This document shows positions 18,161-28,717 of a DNA stretch of 64,000 nt, piece by piece. The number at the start of each line of letters is the position of its first letter. Position 1 is the stretch's first letter. The DNA is taken from assembly GCF_014854695.1 (NCBI RefSeq), contig NZ_CP027557.1:3596001-3660000 (forward strand), in the 5' to 3' direction. A program made the position numbers and the translations under genes. The stretch is from Rhodococcus rhodochrous. Its GTDB lineage: Bacteria > Actinomycetota > Actinomycetes > Mycobacteriales > Mycobacteriaceae. The notes beneath the pieces were generated by a model, which had not been told where the DNA came from, did no database searches, and saw only the letters and a program-made list of their open reading frames with translations.

Positions 18161-19378
18161 TCACCGCGCCGTGTCGTCGGTCACCGGCGTCGCTTGCTCC
18201 GCGACGCGGGGCCGTCCGACGACGAACCACGGCAGCGTCGCCGCGAGCATGATCACGCCCGTGACCGCGAAGGCCGTCGAGTACGACAACCGGTCCGCGA
18301 GGAAGCCGGCGGCGACCGGGCCGATCACCGCGCCGACATCGGCGACCATCTGGAAGGCCGCGAGCACCGGCCCACCTCGAGCCTTACTGCCCACGACGTC
18401 GGCGACGGCGGCCTGCTGCGAGGGGTTCGACAGCCCGGACCCCATACCCGCCACGAACGAGGTGATGAGGAACCAGACGACGCTCTCGGTGAATCCCATC
18501 GCGATCGTGCTGACCCCGCACACCACCAGACCGGCCAGGACGAAGGGTCGCCGCCCGAACCGGTCGGACAGCTTGCCCGACTTGATGAGGACGAGAGCGT
18601 TGCCCACAGCGAAGGCGGTCAGCGCGACACCCGCGAACGCCTCACCCTCGTCGAGCGCCTCGACGACGAACAGCGGCACCATCGCCACGCGGACCCCGAA
18701 CACCACCCAGCCGTTGGCGAAGTTCGATCCCAGCGCCGCGCGGTAGACCGGCGAGCGCAGCGCGTCGCGCAGGCGCATGACGGGCACGCCGTCCCCGCTG
18801 TCGGGACGGGCGAGCTCCGACGACCGCAGGCTGATCCCCACGACCGAGGCCGCCACGAGCAGCGCCACGGCGTAGATGAGAAAGGGTGCGCGCAGCCCCA
18901 GTCCGATCAGGGCACCACCGAAGAGCGGGCCGAGGATGTTGCCCATGAGGAAGCTGGTCGCGTACAGACCGGAGACGCGCCCGCGGGCGTCGGGGGGTGC
19001 GATCCGCACGAGCAGGCCGAGCGCCGACACCGTGAACATCGTCGACCCGATGCCGCCGAGGGCACGGAAGACGAGCAGCTGCCAGTAGCTCGCCGCGAAT
19101 GCACATGCGCCCGTCGACAGGGCGACGATGAGCAGGCCCGTGATGTAGACGGGCCGCTCCCCCAGCTTCTGCACCAGCGACCCGCTCGCGGGCGCGAAGA
19201 GCAGTCGCATCGCGGCGAACGACGACACGACGACCGTCGCCGCCGTCACACCGACGTCGAAGCTGCGCGCGAATTGGGGCAGCGCGGGAGCGACGAGACC
19301 GAAGCCGAGCGCGATCACGAAACTCGCGACGACCAGAACCCAGATTTCCCGCGGCAACGCCGCGTCACGTGTCCGCAT
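18161..19378 (-). CDS. MFS transporter
   Basis: A 405-residue major facilitator with twelve hydrophobic segments and the loop 2-3 motif (GSLVQKLGERPVYITG) plus its repeat KLSDRFGRRPFVLAG in the second half. This is the drug:H+ antiporter type of layout, but no substrate can be read from sequence. ATG at 19378 was chosen over 19423 because it begins just before the first helix. It is the first gene of the set with mauE and dsbA-like; whether it has a thiol-related role is unknown. Confidence 0.85.
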   Translation of the reverse strand: MRTRDAALPREIWVLVVASFVIALGFGLVAPALPQFARSFDVGVTAATVVVSSFAAMRLLFAPASGSLVQKLGERPVYITGLLIVALSTGACAFAASYWQLLVFRALGGIGSTMFTVSALGLLVRIAPPDARGRVSGLYATSFLMGNILGPLFGGALIGLGLRAPFLIYAVALLVAASVVGISLRSSELARPDSGDGVPVMRLRDALRSPVYRAALGSNFANGWVVFGVRVAMVPLFVVEALDEGEAFAGVALTAFAVGNALVLIKSGKLSDRFGRRPFVLAGLVVCGVSTIAMGFTESVVWFLITSFVAGMGSGLSNPSQQAAVADVVGSKARGGPVLAAFQMVADVGAVIGPVAAGFLADRLSYSTAFAVTGVIMLAATLPWFVVGRPRVAEQATPVTDDTAR

Positions 19379-19438
19379 GATGCCCACGATGTTAGCGAGG
19401 CGCACGACCTCGCCCGGCCGCACGGTAGGCGAGCAGGC

Positions 19439-21067
19439 TCAGGACAGGACGGACGAGACGAGTTCGCGTGCCGCCTGCTGGACCTCGGCGAGATGGTCGG
19501 GGCCGCGGAACGATTCGGCGTAGATCTTGTAGACGTCCTCGGTTCCGGAGGGGCGGGCGGCGAACCACGCGTTCTCGGTGGTGACCTTGAGACCACCGAT
19601 CGCAGCACCGTTGCCGGGGGCCGCGGTGAGCGTCGCGGTGATCGGTTCGCCGGCGAGTTCGGTGGCGCCGACCTGCTCGGGCGACAGCTTCGACAGCACC
19701 GCCTTCTGCTCGCGCGTCGCCGGCGCGTCCACGCGCGCGTAGGCGGGGTCGCCGTACCGGTCGACGAGTTCGGCGTAGTAGCGGGACGGGCTCTTCTCCG
19801 TCACCGCGGTGATCTCCGCCGCGAGCAGGGCGAGGACGATGCCGTCCTTGTCGGTGGTCCACACCGAGCCGTCGCGCCGAAGGAAGGACGCACCGGCGCT
19901 CTCCTCCCCGCCGAAGCCCAGCGAACCGTCGCTCAGGCCGGGGACGAACCATTTGAAGCCGACCGGCACCTCGAGCAGGTCGCGGCCGAGGCCGGCGGCG
20001 ACCCGGTCGATCATCGACGAACTCACGAGCGTCTTGCCCACCTTGCTCGATTCCACCCAGCCGGGGCGGTTGCGGAACAGGTAGTCGATCGCGACGGCGA
20101 GATAGTGGTTCGGGTTGAGCAGACCGGCGTCGGGGGTGACGATGCCGTGCCGGTCGGCGTCGGCATCGTTTCCGGTCGCGAGGTCGTAGGCCTCGCGGTT
20201 GCCGATCAGCGACGCCATGGCGTTCGGCGACGAGCAGTCCATGCGAATCTTCCCGTCGGTGTCGAGCGTCATGAACCGCCAGGTGGCGTCGACGAGCGGA
20301 TTGACGACGGTGAGGTCGAGGGCGTGCCGTTCGGCGATCTCGCCCCAGTAGTCGACGCTCGCACCACCCATCGGGTCGGCGCCGATCCGTACCCCGGCAG
20401 CGCGGACGACGTCGAGATCGACGATGTTCGGCAGATCGTCGATGTAGGCGGCGAGGAAGTCGTGTCGTCCGGCGGACGCGAGGGCCGAGGAGAGCGGCAC
20501 CCGCTTCACCCCGCCGAGTCCGGCGGCGAGCAGTTCGTTGGCGCGGGCGGCGATGACCGACGTCGCGTCGCTGTCGGCCGGACCACCCGACGGCGGGTTG
20601 TACTTGAAGCCACCGTCGCGCGGAGGATTGTGCGAGGGGGTGACGACGATCCCGTCGGCGCGGGCACCGGAGCCGGAATTGTGCTGCAGGATCGCGTGAC
20701 TGACGGCCGGGGTCGGGGTGTAGCGGTCGCGGGAGTCGACGACCACCTCGACGCCGTTCGCGACGAGCACTTCGAGCGCGCTCGCCCAGGCCGGTTCGGA
20801 CAGGGCGTGCGTGTCGCGGCCGAGGAACAGCGGGCCCGAAGTGCCCTGCTGGGCGCGATATTCGACGATCGCCTGAGTGGTCGCGAGGATGTGGGCTTCG
20901 TTGAACGCACCGTCGAGGCTCGAGCCGCGATGACCGGACGTGCCGAAAGCCACCTGCTGCGAGGCGTTCTCGGGATCCGGTTGCACGGTGTAGTAGGCGG
21001 TGACAAGGTGTGCGAGATCTTCGAGATCCGCCGCGGTGGCCGGCTGTCCCGCTCGTTCGTGCGCCAT
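19439..21067 (-). CDS. pgm: Phosphoglucomutase (alpha-D-glucose phosphate-specific)
   Basis: A 542-residue phosphohexomutase interconverting glucose 1-phosphate and glucose 6-phosphate, supplying glycogen, trehalose and wall sugar precursors. Visible are the N-terminal [17 protein letters not shown], the phosphoserine loop [11 protein letters not shown], a metal-binding DADADRHG, the sugar-binding GGEESAG and the C-terminal phosphate loop [17 protein letters not shown]. The length matches the bacterial Pgm class. It ends 60 bases before the MFS start and may share a transcript. Confidence 0.95.
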   Translation of the reverse strand: MAHERAGQPATAADLEDLAHLVTAYYTVQPDPENASQQVAFGTSGHRGSSLDGAFNEAHILATTQAIVEYRAQQGTSGPLFLGRDTHALSEPAWASALEVLVANGVEVVVDSRDRYTPTPAVSHAILQHNSGSGARADGIVVTPSHNPPRDGGFKYNPPSGGPADSDATSVIAARANELLAAGLGGVKRVPLSSALASAGRHDFLAAYIDDLPNIVDLDVVRAAGVRIGADPMGGASVDYWGEIAERHALDLTVVNPLVDATWRFMTLDTDGKIRMDCSSPNAMASLIGNREAYDLATGNDADADRHGIVTPDAGLLNPNHYLAVAIDYLFRNRPGWVESSKVGKTLVSSSMIDRVAAGLGRDLLEVPVGFKWFVPGLSDGSLGFGGEESAGASFLRRDGSVWTTDKDGIVLALLAAEITAVTEKSPSRYYAELVDRYGDPAYARVDAPATREQKAVLSKLSPEQVGATELAGEPITATLTAAPGNGAAIGGLKVTTENAWFAARPSGTEDVYKIYAESFRGPDHLAEVQQAARELVSSVLS

Positions 21068-21438
21068 GTGCTCTCCTCGTCGATGGTGGTGTTCTCATCT
21101 TGCCGCCGATCCGCGGCACGCGCGGGATGAGTACCCCGATCCGCGCGTCGATACGGATAACGGACGAAAAGGTCATCACGGTCGTGGGACCAAAGTTTCT
21201 GACTCGAAAGTAGTATTGGTACCTCACAATTAGGTGAGCTAACTTCAGTGAACGAAATGAAGACGATGCCGGGGAGGACATTCCTTCGTTTCGCTCTCGC
21301 TGTTTCGGCGCCGTCTCCGACGTCTCCGGGACCGACAGCGACCGTGCCCGTCGTCGAGAACACTCACACCCTGAGTCTCGACGGCGGGCACTGCCGTTTC
21401 CAGGACACTGCCGATCAGGCTCACCCGAACAACAAGAA
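21068..21438. other. pgm upstream region
   Basis: 371 bases between pgm and the tmRNA terminator. An AT-richer stretch at 21180-21250 probably carries the pgm promoter on the minus strand. It includes TTAGGTGAGCTAA (21230-21242), an interrupted inverted repeat TTAG/CTAA. A 66-codon frame at 21248-21448 on the plus strand has no Shine-Dalgarno, reads into the tmRNA terminator and is not accepted as a gene. Confidence 0.4.
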
Positions 21439-21477
21439 ACCCGGGTAGGTGATCGATGGTCGATCTCCTACCCGGGT
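21439..21477 (-). terminator. tmRNA terminator
   Basis: Stem ACCCGGGTAGG/CCTACCCGGGT with an inner GATCG/CGATC stem. It starts just past the tmRNA 3' end and is followed on the minus strand by GTTTCTTGTTGTT. Confidence 0.85.
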
Positions 21478-21483
21478 CGATGG

Positions 21484-21849
21484 TGGAGCTGCCGGGAATC
21501 GAACCCGGGTCCTCCGCCGCCTCGCGAGGGCTTCTCCGTGTGCAGTTCGCTATGTCTCTACTCGGATCTCCCGTTCTCGCGAACAAGACGAGATGACGAT
21601 CCCAGTCGCTGTTTGTTGTCCCGTACGACTCCGCGACCGAGCCGGACGGTAGAGCTCTCTAGTCGATGCCAGGATCCGGGTCGAGAGCAAACCCGGGCTG
21701 ACAGAGACGCGCTCGCTTAGGCAGCGAGGGCGTACTCGCGCTGAGTGGACTCGGCGCTTAATTGGTTGCAGCGACGCTTACGGTGGTCTCTTGCCTGCAC
21801 CGACACGCTTCCCCTTGCTCAACGTACGCAGTCGAAACCGTTCAGCCCC
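21484..21849 (-). ncRNA. ssrA: tmRNA (trans-translation RNA)
   Basis: The 5' end GGGGCTGA and 3' end (…TCGATTCCCGGCAGCTCCA, with encoded CCA at 21481-21483) form an alanine acceptor stem including the G3:U70 pair. The tag frame at 21755-21717 reads AESTQREYALAA then TAA, so stalled products would end in that degron after the tRNA-borne alanine. The tag ends in the YALAA typical of actinobacteria. SmpB, its protein partner, is encoded 1.1 kb upstream on the same strand. Confidence 0.96.
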
Positions 21850-22044
21850 GTACGCACCTGCGACCTTCGCAGGACTACCTACTGTAACGACCCGAGGGCC
21901 CGATGTCATTCCCATTTCCGGAAACGATTCGCGGCGGGGTCATGAGCCTGCTCACACCGCCACTCACCAGCCGCGGAACCGCGTCGGGGTCACCCGGACG
22001 GGCACGGAGTTCCGTGCCTCGTGTTCTTCCTCATCCCGGAGGGA

Positions 22045-22902
22045 TCAGCCGGGCAGGCTGACGAGTGCGACGGCAAGGCCGGCTGCGAGCAGGCCGAGCA
22101 GTTTCACCCGGCTCACCCGTTCACCGAGCACGATGACGGCGAGCAGGACCGTCACCGCCGGATACAGCGCCGCGATCACGCTCACCAGCGACAGCAGGCC
22201 GTGCTGGTAGGCGAACAGCAGTGCACCGTTCGCGATCACGTCGATCGCACCGATCCCGATCAGGATCGGCAGGAGCGACCGGATCGGCCACACCACGGTG
22301 CGCCACGAGAAGGCGATCACGAGCCAGACCACGAGGGTGGCGGTCGCGCGCGAGGCGGCGAGCGGCCACAGTCCGGTGCCGGTCTCGACCTGACCGAGGC
22401 CGACGAACGACAATGCGAAGGCGATGCCCGATCCGACCGTCCACCACGCGATCCTCGACGTGAAGCGCGGGTGTCCGACACCGGTGACGGTCTCGTCGGA
22501 TTCGCGGCTGACCAGCCCCACCGCGATCACCGCGACGACGATGCCGAGATAGGCGAGCAGACCGGGCCGGTCCCCCGTCGCGATGCCGACGAACACGGGG
22601 ATCCCGGCCACGACGACGGCGGTGACCGGTGAGACGACCGACATCGGCCCGTTCGCCAGCGCGAGATAGAACCACCAGACGGCGATGCCGCCGGCCACGC
22701 CCGCCGCGGCACCCCACGCGAGGGAGGCCGCGGTGAGGTCGCCACCGACGACCGACGCGGCGATCAGGGACACGACGAGCGAGACCGGGTAGGTGACGGC
22801 GACGACGCCGAGCGCGCTCGCGCGCCGGGAAGCGGCACCCCCGGCGAAATCGCTGAGGCCGTAACCGACCGCCGCAAGCAGCGCGAGCGCGACCGCGATC
22901 AG
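22045..22902 (-). CDS. DMT-superfamily (EamA) transporter, probable CTG start
   Basis: A drug/metabolite-transporter-type membrane protein with ten hydrophobic segments in two EamA repeats, 285 residues if begun at CTG 22902. The usual start codons only appear at GTG 22771-22773, which would cut off the first helix ([18 protein letters not shown]). CTG at 22902 overlaps the smpB TGA as CTGA, the same 4-base arrangement used elsewhere in this window with ATG or GTG, and an AAGGG precedes it. Substrate unknown. The alternative is an undetected base missing before the ATG at 22910. Confidence 0.75.
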   Translation of the reverse strand: MIAVALALLAAVGYGLSDFAGGAASRRASALGVVAVTYPVSLVVSLIAASVVGGDLTAASLAWGAAAGVAGGIAVWWFYLALANGPMSVVSPVTAVVVAGIPVFVGIATGDRPGLLAYLGIVVAVIAVGLVSRESDETVTGVGHPRFTSRIAWWTVGSGIAFALSFVGLGQVETGTGLWPLAASRATATLVVWLVIAFSWRTVVWPIRSLLPILIGIGAIDVIANGALLFAYQHGLLSLVSVIAALYPAVTVLLAVIVLGERVSRVKLLGLLAAGLAVALVSLPG

Positions 22903-23375
22903 CGGCTCATGCCCTTCACCCGCCGGCCGAGCTCGCGGGTCACCTCACGTTCGGCGGTCCGGCGGGCGAGATCCTGACGCTTGTCGTAGTCCTGCTTGCC
23001 CTTGGCGAGCGCGAGCTCGACCTTGACCTTGCCGTCGGAGAAGTACATCGACAGCGGCACGAGGGTCTGGTTGCCCTCCCGGGTCTTGCCGACGAGCGCG
23101 TCGATCTCCCGGCGGTGCAGCAGCAGCTTGCGGGTGCGGCGCGGAGCGTGGTTGGTCCACGTGCCGTGCCCGTATTCCGGAATGTGCAGACCCCGCAACC
23201 ACACCTCGCCGTCGTCGACGGTCGCGAACGCGTCGACCAGGGAGGCCTTGCCCTCCCGCAGGCTCTTGACCTCGGTACCGACGAGGGCGATGCCCGCCTC
23301 GTAGGTGTCGAGGATGGTGTAGTTGTGGCGCGCCTTCCGGTTGGTCGCGATGACCTTCCGGCCCTTTTCCTTCAC
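22899..23375 (-). CDS. smpB: SsrA-binding protein SmpB
   Basis: A 158-residue OB-fold protein that binds tmRNA and brings it to stalled ribosomes. The family signature [19 protein letters not shown] is at the N-terminus, with [14 protein letters not shown], and the basic C-terminal tail ([19 protein letters not shown]) that enters the mRNA channel. GTG at 23375 preceded by GGAAAGG was chosen; an upstream ATG-type start at 23438 adds residues absent from the family. It follows ftsX, and its stop overlaps the transporter start. Confidence 0.95.
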   Translation of the reverse strand: MKEKGRKVIATNRKARHNYTILDTYEAGIALVGTEVKSLREGKASLVDAFATVDDGEVWLRGLHIPEYGHGTWTNHAPRRTRKLLLHRREIDALVGKTREGNQTLVPLSMYFSDGKVKVELALAKGKQDYDKRQDLARRTAEREVTRELGRRVKGMSR

Positions 23376-23444
23376 GTGCAGGCCTTTCCGGTCCACGATC
23401 GATCGAACAGAACACCGTCCAGCATAGGAACCTCGCACAACACC

Positions 23445-24350
23445 TTATTCACGCACGTACAGACGCAAGGTCACATACGAGGTGAGAGCGGCCATCCCCA
23501 CACCCACGAGCACCAGGAACGGCGAGACGAGAAGGATGTCGCTGTCGGTGATGCGGGCGACGATGTTCGCGTCGTAGACCTCGGTGAGCATGTCGTCGAC
23601 GAACATGCTCTTGGCGACGAACAGGCCGCCGATGGCGAGCGCGGCACCGACGATCGCGGCGATCACCGCTTCGAGGAGGAAGGGCAGCTGCGTGTACCAG
23701 CGGGTCGCGCCGACCAGGCGCATGATGCCGACCTCGGTGCGGCGGGTGAAGGCCGCGATCTGCACCATGTTGGCGATCAGCAGCACGGCCGCGATCGCCT
23801 GGATCGTAGCGATGGCGAACGCGCCGTTGCGGATGCCGCCGAGCACACCGAACAGGCGCTCGACGAGATCCTGCTGGTTCAGCACGCTGTCGACGCCGGG
23901 TCTGGTGCCGAAGTCGTCCTGGATCGCCGCGAAGCGATCCGGATCGGACATCTTGATCTTGAAGGAGGCCGGGAAGCTGTCGGCGCTCACGAGTTCGGCG
24001 AGTTCGGGCTGATCGGCGAAGACGCGTTCGGTGGCGTCGGCGACGGCATCGTCGCGGCTCAGGTACTGGACCGACACCACGTCGTCGGTGCCCTCGAGGT
24101 CGCTGCGCAGAGCGGAGCAGAGGTCCTGCTCGCACTCCGGATCGAGCGAGGAGATGTCCTCGGTCAGGAACACCTGCACCTCGACCCGGTCGAGGAAGAT
24201 CCGTTCCGTCTTGCCCGCCATCTGGACCACGAGCAGACCCGCACCGAACAGCGCGAGGGAGATCGCCGTGGTGAGGATCATCGCGATGGTCATGGTGAGG
24301 TTGCGGCGCAGGCCGGTGGTGACCTCGCTGAACAGGAAGCTGGCACGCAT
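23445..24350 (-). CDS. ftsX: Cell-division protein FtsX
   Basis: A 301-residue inner-membrane partner of FtsE. One N-terminal helix (about 22-45), an extracytoplasmic loop of about 125 residues (FLDRVEVQVFLTED to about 170), and three further helices give the FtsX topology. The external loop would recruit a peptidoglycan hydrolase activator (RipC in mycobacteria) to septal walls. The MacB/FtsX-like motif RRTEVGIMRLVGATRWYTQ is present. It lies 49 bases after ftsE. Confidence 0.94.
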   Translation of the reverse strand: MRASFLFSEVTTGLRRNLTMTIAMILTTAISLALFGAGLLVVQMAGKTERIFLDRVEVQVFLTEDISSLDPECEQDLCSALRSDLEGTDDVVSVQYLSRDDAVADATERVFADQPELAELVSADSFPASFKIKMSDPDRFAAIQDDFGTRPGVDSVLNQQDLVERLFGVLGGIRNGAFAIATIQAIAAVLLIANMVQIAAFTRRTEVGIMRLVGATRWYTQLPFLLEAVIAAIVGAALAIGGLFVAKSMFVDDMLTEVYDANIVARITDSDILLVSPFLVLVGVGMAALTSYVTLRLYVRE

Positions 24351-24399
24351 CGGGTGGGAATCCTTCGGTTGCCTGGTGGGGATGCTCGGGTGACGGGAT

Positions 24400-25089
<690 letters not shown>

Positions 25090-25144
25090 GTGGACATGCT
25101 AACCGTTACCGGACGGTGACCTATTGACCCGGCTCGTCGACGCT

Positions 25145-25651
25145 CTACGACGGCGGGGCGTCGGTGTCCTCGGTCACCGTCGGGTTCTGCTGGTCGTTCA
25201 CCCCGGGGATCCGCGGCAGATCGAACGGGAACTGCCTGTTCGTCGTGGTGGGAATCCCCGTGGTCGGCACGTCCTGCTGCGGCACGACCCCCTGTTCCGA
25301 ACCCGGCGCATCGGTCGACGGCGTGGGCCGGGAGAGCGACGAGGTCGTCGGCGGATAGGGCGTGTCGGTGGTCTCCGGCACGTACTTCTCCTCCGGGACC
25401 GTGGTCGCCGGCGGCACGTACGGCACGTACGGGGTCTCGGAGATGAGCACGGCGGTCGACGGTGCCGCGGGGGTGTCCTCGGGCTGGTTCAGGAACAGAT
25501 AGGTCACCCACAGCGCGAGCCACAGGGTGCACAACGCGAAGGTCGTGGTCCTGATCCGCCCACCCAGCAGGTGCGACGGGATGCGCCTGCGGTGCGTCTG
25601 CTCCGGCTCGGTCGCCGCGCCTCCACCCGAGGCCCCTCCACCCGGTGTCAC
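25145..25651 (-). CDS. Membrane-anchored proline/threonine-rich protein
   Basis: A 168-residue protein with a basic N-terminus, one membrane helix (FALCTLWLALWVTYLFL, residues about 39-55) and an external tail of about 110 residues rich in P, T and V (repeats like YVPYVPPATTVPEEKYVP). No enzyme domain is seen. It starts at GTG (25651), overlapping the mscS-like stop. A small protein of the same kind occupies this place in the mycobacterial order (Rv3103c as I recall). A link with FtsEX or the wall is only suggested by position. Confidence 0.8.
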   Translation of the reverse strand: MTPGGGASGGGAATEPEQTHRRRIPSHLLGGRIRTTTFALCTLWLALWVTYLFLNQPEDTPAAPSTAVLISETPYVPYVPPATTVPEEKYVPETTDTPYPPTTSSLSRPTPSTDAPGSEQGVVPQQDVPTTGIPTTTNRQFPFDLPRIPGVNDQQNPTVTEDTDAPPS

Positions 25652-26535
25652 TGTGCCTCCACTCGATCGACCACGCTGGCGGTGTCGAGCTGGGGCGTGA
25701 CGGTGATGCCCTGTTCACGCAGCGCTCGCGCGATCCGCGCACGCAGCAGACGGCCCACCTGGAACTGCTTGCCGGGCAGCGTGCGCGCGACCATGCGGAC
25801 GCTGAGCTGATCCACCTCGAGGCTCTCGACACCCATCACGCTCGGTTCGTCGAGCAACAGCTCCCGCAGGCGGGGTTCCTGGTATGCGGCGACACCCAGT
25901 TCGCGCAGGATCTCGGTGACGTCGGCGATGTCGGCGGTCACCGGGATCGGCACGTCCACCACGGCGCGCGCCCAGTCCTTCGACAGGTTGACGGCCTTGT
26001 TGATCTGCCCGTTGGGGACGGTGATGACCTCGCCCGCCGTGCTGCGCACCCGGGTGACACGCAGTGTGACGTCCTCGACGGTGCCGACTGCGTCCTCGGA
26101 CGCACCGGTCACGGAGATCTGCACCGTGTCGCCGAAGCCGTACTGGCGTTCGGTGATGATGAAGAACCCCGCAAGGATGTCCTGCACGATGCGCTGGGCA
26201 CCGAAGCCGAGCGCCGCGCCGAGCACGGTCGCCGGCGCGACCAGGCTGCCGATGGGCAGCTGGAGATAGTCGAACACCTTCAGGGTGGCGACGATGTACA
26301 CGAACGAGATCGCCATCCACGTGACCACCTGGGCGACCGAGTGGCGGTGCTTCGTCGCTTCGGACCGCACGAGGTCGTCGGACTGCGTGTAGCGCTCGTC
26401 GATGCGCCGCGTGATGCGGCTGCCGATCCAGGAGACGAACCGGGCGATGAGAACCGCGCCCAGGATCGTGAGTGCGATCAGCAGCCCGCTCGTCGACAAC
26501 CAGTCGAGCAGTCTAGCTCCGGGAAGAAACGGCAC
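25648..26535 (-). CDS. MscS-family mechanosensitive channel
   Basis: A 295-residue small-conductance mechanosensitive channel homologue. Membrane segments lie at about 9-30, 70-90 and 95-120; the pore helix region GALGFGAQRIVQDILAGFFI matches the MscS TM3 pattern, followed by a cytoplasmic beta domain (VTLRVTRVRSTAGEVITVPN). It opens on membrane tension to release solutes. The GTG start at 26535 follows GGAGAGGG. It lies between prfB and the proline-rich gene and probably belongs to the same transcript. Confidence 0.9.
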   Translation of the reverse strand: MPFLPGARLLDWLSTSGLLIALTILGAVLIARFVSWIGSRITRRIDERYTQSDDLVRSEATKHRHSVAQVVTWMAISFVYIVATLKVFDYLQLPIGSLVAPATVLGAALGFGAQRIVQDILAGFFIITERQYGFGDTVQISVTGASEDAVGTVEDVTLRVTRVRSTAGEVITVPNGQINKAVNLSKDWARAVVDVPIPVTADIADVTEILRELGVAAYQEPRLRELLLDEPSVMGVESLEVDQLSVRMVARTLPGKQFQVGRLLRARIARALREQGITVTPQLDTASVVDRVEAQ

Positions 26536-26556
26536 AGGGCCCTCTCCTGTTTCCGA

Positions 26557-27675
26557 TCACGACTTCTGCTCTTCCCGCATACGCCAGCGGATGCCCGATT
26601 CGAGGAATCCGTCGATGTCGCCGTCGAGCACCGCCGACGGGTTGTTGACCTCGTACTCGGTGCGCAGGTCCTTGACCATCTGGTACGGGTGCAGCACGTA
26701 CGAGCGCATCTGGTTGCCCCACGAGCTGCCGCCGTCGCCCTTGAGCGCATCCATCTCGGCCCGCTCCTCCTGGCGCTTGCGCTCGAGGAGCTTGGCCTGC
26801 AGGACGCGCATGGCCGCGACCTTGTTCTGCAGCTGCGACTTCTCGTTCTGACAGGTGACGACGATGCCGGTCGGGATGTGTGTCAGGCGCACGGCGGAGT
26901 CGGTGGTGTTGACCGACTGGCCACCCGGGCCGGACGAACGGTAGACGTCGACGCGGACGTCGTTCTCGTCGACGTCGATGTGGTCGGTGGTCTCGACGAC
27001 GGGCAGCACCTCGACCTCGGCGAAGGAGGTCTGGCGGCGTCCCTGGTTGTCGAAGGGGCTGATGCGCACGAGCCGGTGCGTGCCCATCTCGACCGACAGG
27101 GTGCCGTAGGTGTAGGGCGCTTTGACCGCGAAGGTGGCGGATTTGATGCCGGCCTCTTCGGCGTAGGAGGTGTCGTAGACCTCGACGCCGTAGCCGTGCT
27201 TGTCGGCCCAGCGGATGTACATGCGCATGAGCATCTCGGCCCAGTCGGCCGCGTCGACGCCACCGGCTCCTGCGCGGATGTTGACGAGTGCGTCGCGCTG
27301 GTCGTACTCGCCCGACAGCAGCGTGCGCACCTCCATCGCCTCGATGTCGGCGCGCAGGCTCTCACGTTCGGCGTCGGCGTCGGCCATGGCGGCGGTGCGG
27401 GCCTCGCCCTCCTCGCCCTCGGCGAGTTCGTACAGGACCGGCAGATCCTCGAGTCGCTGACGCAGACCCTCGACCCGGCGCAGCTCACCTTGTGCGTGCG
27501 ACAGCTCGCTGGTGACCTTCTGGGCGTGCTCCTGGTCGTTCCACAGCTCGGGATCGGCGGCCTGGTGCTCGAGTTCGTCGATGCGCCGTCGCAGCTCCTC
27601 GACATCGAGGACCGACTCCACGGTGCGGAGGGTCGTGTCGAGCTCGGTCAGGGCTGCGGAAACATCGGGATGCAC
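26557..27675 (-). CDS. prfB: Peptide chain release factor 2
   Basis: A 372-residue class I release factor reading UGA and UAA. It has the peptidyl-hydrolysis motif GGQ in [10 protein letters not shown] and the stop-recognition tripeptide SPF in RISPFDNQG, which marks RF2. The frame is continuous from ATG at 27675, so the autoregulatory +1 frameshift known from E. coli prfB is absent. It heads the minus-strand series leading to smpB and tmRNA, grouping termination and ribosome rescue. Confidence 0.96.
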   Translation of the reverse strand: MHPDVSAALTELDTTLRTVESVLDVEELRRRIDELEHQAADPELWNDQEHAQKVTSELSHAQGELRRVEGLRQRLEDLPVLYELAEGEEGEARTAAMADADAERESLRADIEAMEVRTLLSGEYDQRDALVNIRAGAGGVDAADWAEMLMRMYIRWADKHGYGVEVYDTSYAEEAGIKSATFAVKAPYTYGTLSVEMGTHRLVRISPFDNQGRRQTSFAEVEVLPVVETTDHIDVDENDVRVDVYRSSGPGGQSVNTTDSAVRLTHIPTGIVVTCQNEKSQLQNKVAAMRVLQAKLLERKRQEERAEMDALKGDGGSSWGNQMRSYVLHPYQMVKDLRTEYEVNNPSAVLDGDIDGFLESGIRWRMREEQKS

Positions 27676-27820
27676 GATTCAACAGGTTACCGGAGCGACG
27701 AACGGGCCCGCCGTGGGCGGCGATCGACACGGGCAGGGCCCGAGCCGGGTCGAGCATCGCCGACCCCGGAGTGGACGGCAAGCTGCTCGGCCCCGAGCGA
27801 CGGCGGCTAGCGTTTCCGTC

Positions 27821-28606
27821 ATGACCACCGACTACACCGCCGACCTGGACCTCGCCCTCCGACTCGCCGACGCGTCCGACTCCATCACCCGCGACCGCTT
27901 CGGTGCGCTGGACCTGAAGGTGGACGACAAGCCGGACCTGAGCCCGGTCTCCGACGCCGACCTCGCCGTCGAGCGCACCATCCGCGAGATGCTCGGCGAG
28001 CAGCGACCGGACGATGCGGTGCTCGGTGAGGAGTTCGGTGGCGACGCGGTCTTCCGTGGACGGCAGTGGGTCGTCGATCCGATCGACGGCACGAAGAACT
28101 TCGTGCGCGGTGTGCCGGTCTGGGCGAGCCTGATCTCGCTCCTCGAGGACGGTGTGCCCGTCGTCGGTGTGGTCAGCGCCCCGGCACTGAACCGTCGGTG
28201 GTGGGCGGCTGCGGGAGGAGGGGCCTGGGTGTCGCACGACGGCGCCGAGCCCCGGCGTATCTCGGTGTCGCAGGTGACCGATCTCGCATCGGCGTCGCTG
28301 AGCTTCTCGAGCCTGAGCGGCTGGCAGGAGCGCGGCATCCGGGATCGGTTCGTCGCCCTGACCGACGACGTATGGCGGGTGCGCGCCTACGGCGACTTCT
28401 TCTCCTACTGCCTGCTCGCCGAGGGCACCCTCGAGATCGCGCTCGAACCTGAGGTGTCGCTGTGGGATCTGGCCGCCCTCGACGTAGTGGTGCGCGAGGC
28501 CGGTGGCCGGTTCACGAACCTCGAAGGCGCGGACGGCCCGCACGGCGGTAGCGCGGTCGCGACCAACGGCACGCTGCACGACGAGGTGCTCGGTCGGCTG
28601 AAGTGA
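27821..28606 (+). CDS. hisN: Histidinol-phosphatase (inositol-monophosphatase fold)
   Basis: A 261-residue metal-dependent phosphatase. The family motifs are EEFGG (metal binding), [15 protein letters not shown] and the C-terminal [15 protein letters not shown]. The sequence pattern is that of actinobacterial HisN, which dephosphorylates L-histidinol phosphate in histidine synthesis; a general inositol monophosphatase is the alternative. ATG at 27821 is the only start that keeps the N-terminal helix. Divergent from prfB across 145 bases. Confidence 0.85.
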   Translation: MTTDYTADLDLALRLADASDSITRDRFGALDLKVDDKPDLSPVSDADLAVERTIREMLGEQRPDDAVLGEEFGGDAVFRGRQWVVDPIDGTKNFVRGVPVWASLISLLEDGVPVVGVVSAPALNRRWWAAAGGGAWVSHDGAEPRRISVSQVTDLASASLSFSSLSGWQERGIRDRFVALTDDVWRVRAYGDFFSYCLLAEGTLEIALEPEVSLWDLAALDVVVREAGGRFTNLEGADGPHGGSAVATNGTLHDEVLGRLK

Positions 28607-28659
28607 GAGGTCGCGTGAGGGGGTCGCCCCGTGGAACTTACCGCGTAGTAGACACCGAC

Positions 28660-28675
28660 CTTACTCGGAAGTAAG
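28660..28675. promoter_or_regulatory. Palindromic operator-like site before the fadE pair
   Basis: CTTACTCGGAAGTAAG is a perfect inverted repeat with 6-base arms and a 4-base centre, 43 bases before the first acyl-CoA dehydrogenase. This form is common for TetR-family regulators; the cognate regulator is not in the window. Confidence 0.5.
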
Positions 28676-28717
28676 ATCGGAGCCGTCCGCTGCCGCATCG
28701 AGAGACATCTGGTGATC

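Noticed and set aside
18194-21130. A 978-codon open frame on the plus strand (and similar long frames such as 904-1920, 6585-8324, 51693-54437, 54107-57619)
   Set aside because: They are antisense to clear genes (MFS and pgm, moaA, GTPase, adnB, adnA), highly charged and without domains, as expected for GC-rich shadows.
21248-21448. 66-codon frame between pgm and tmRNA
   Set aside because: No Shine-Dalgarno, no recognisable features, and it runs into the tmRNA terminator stem.
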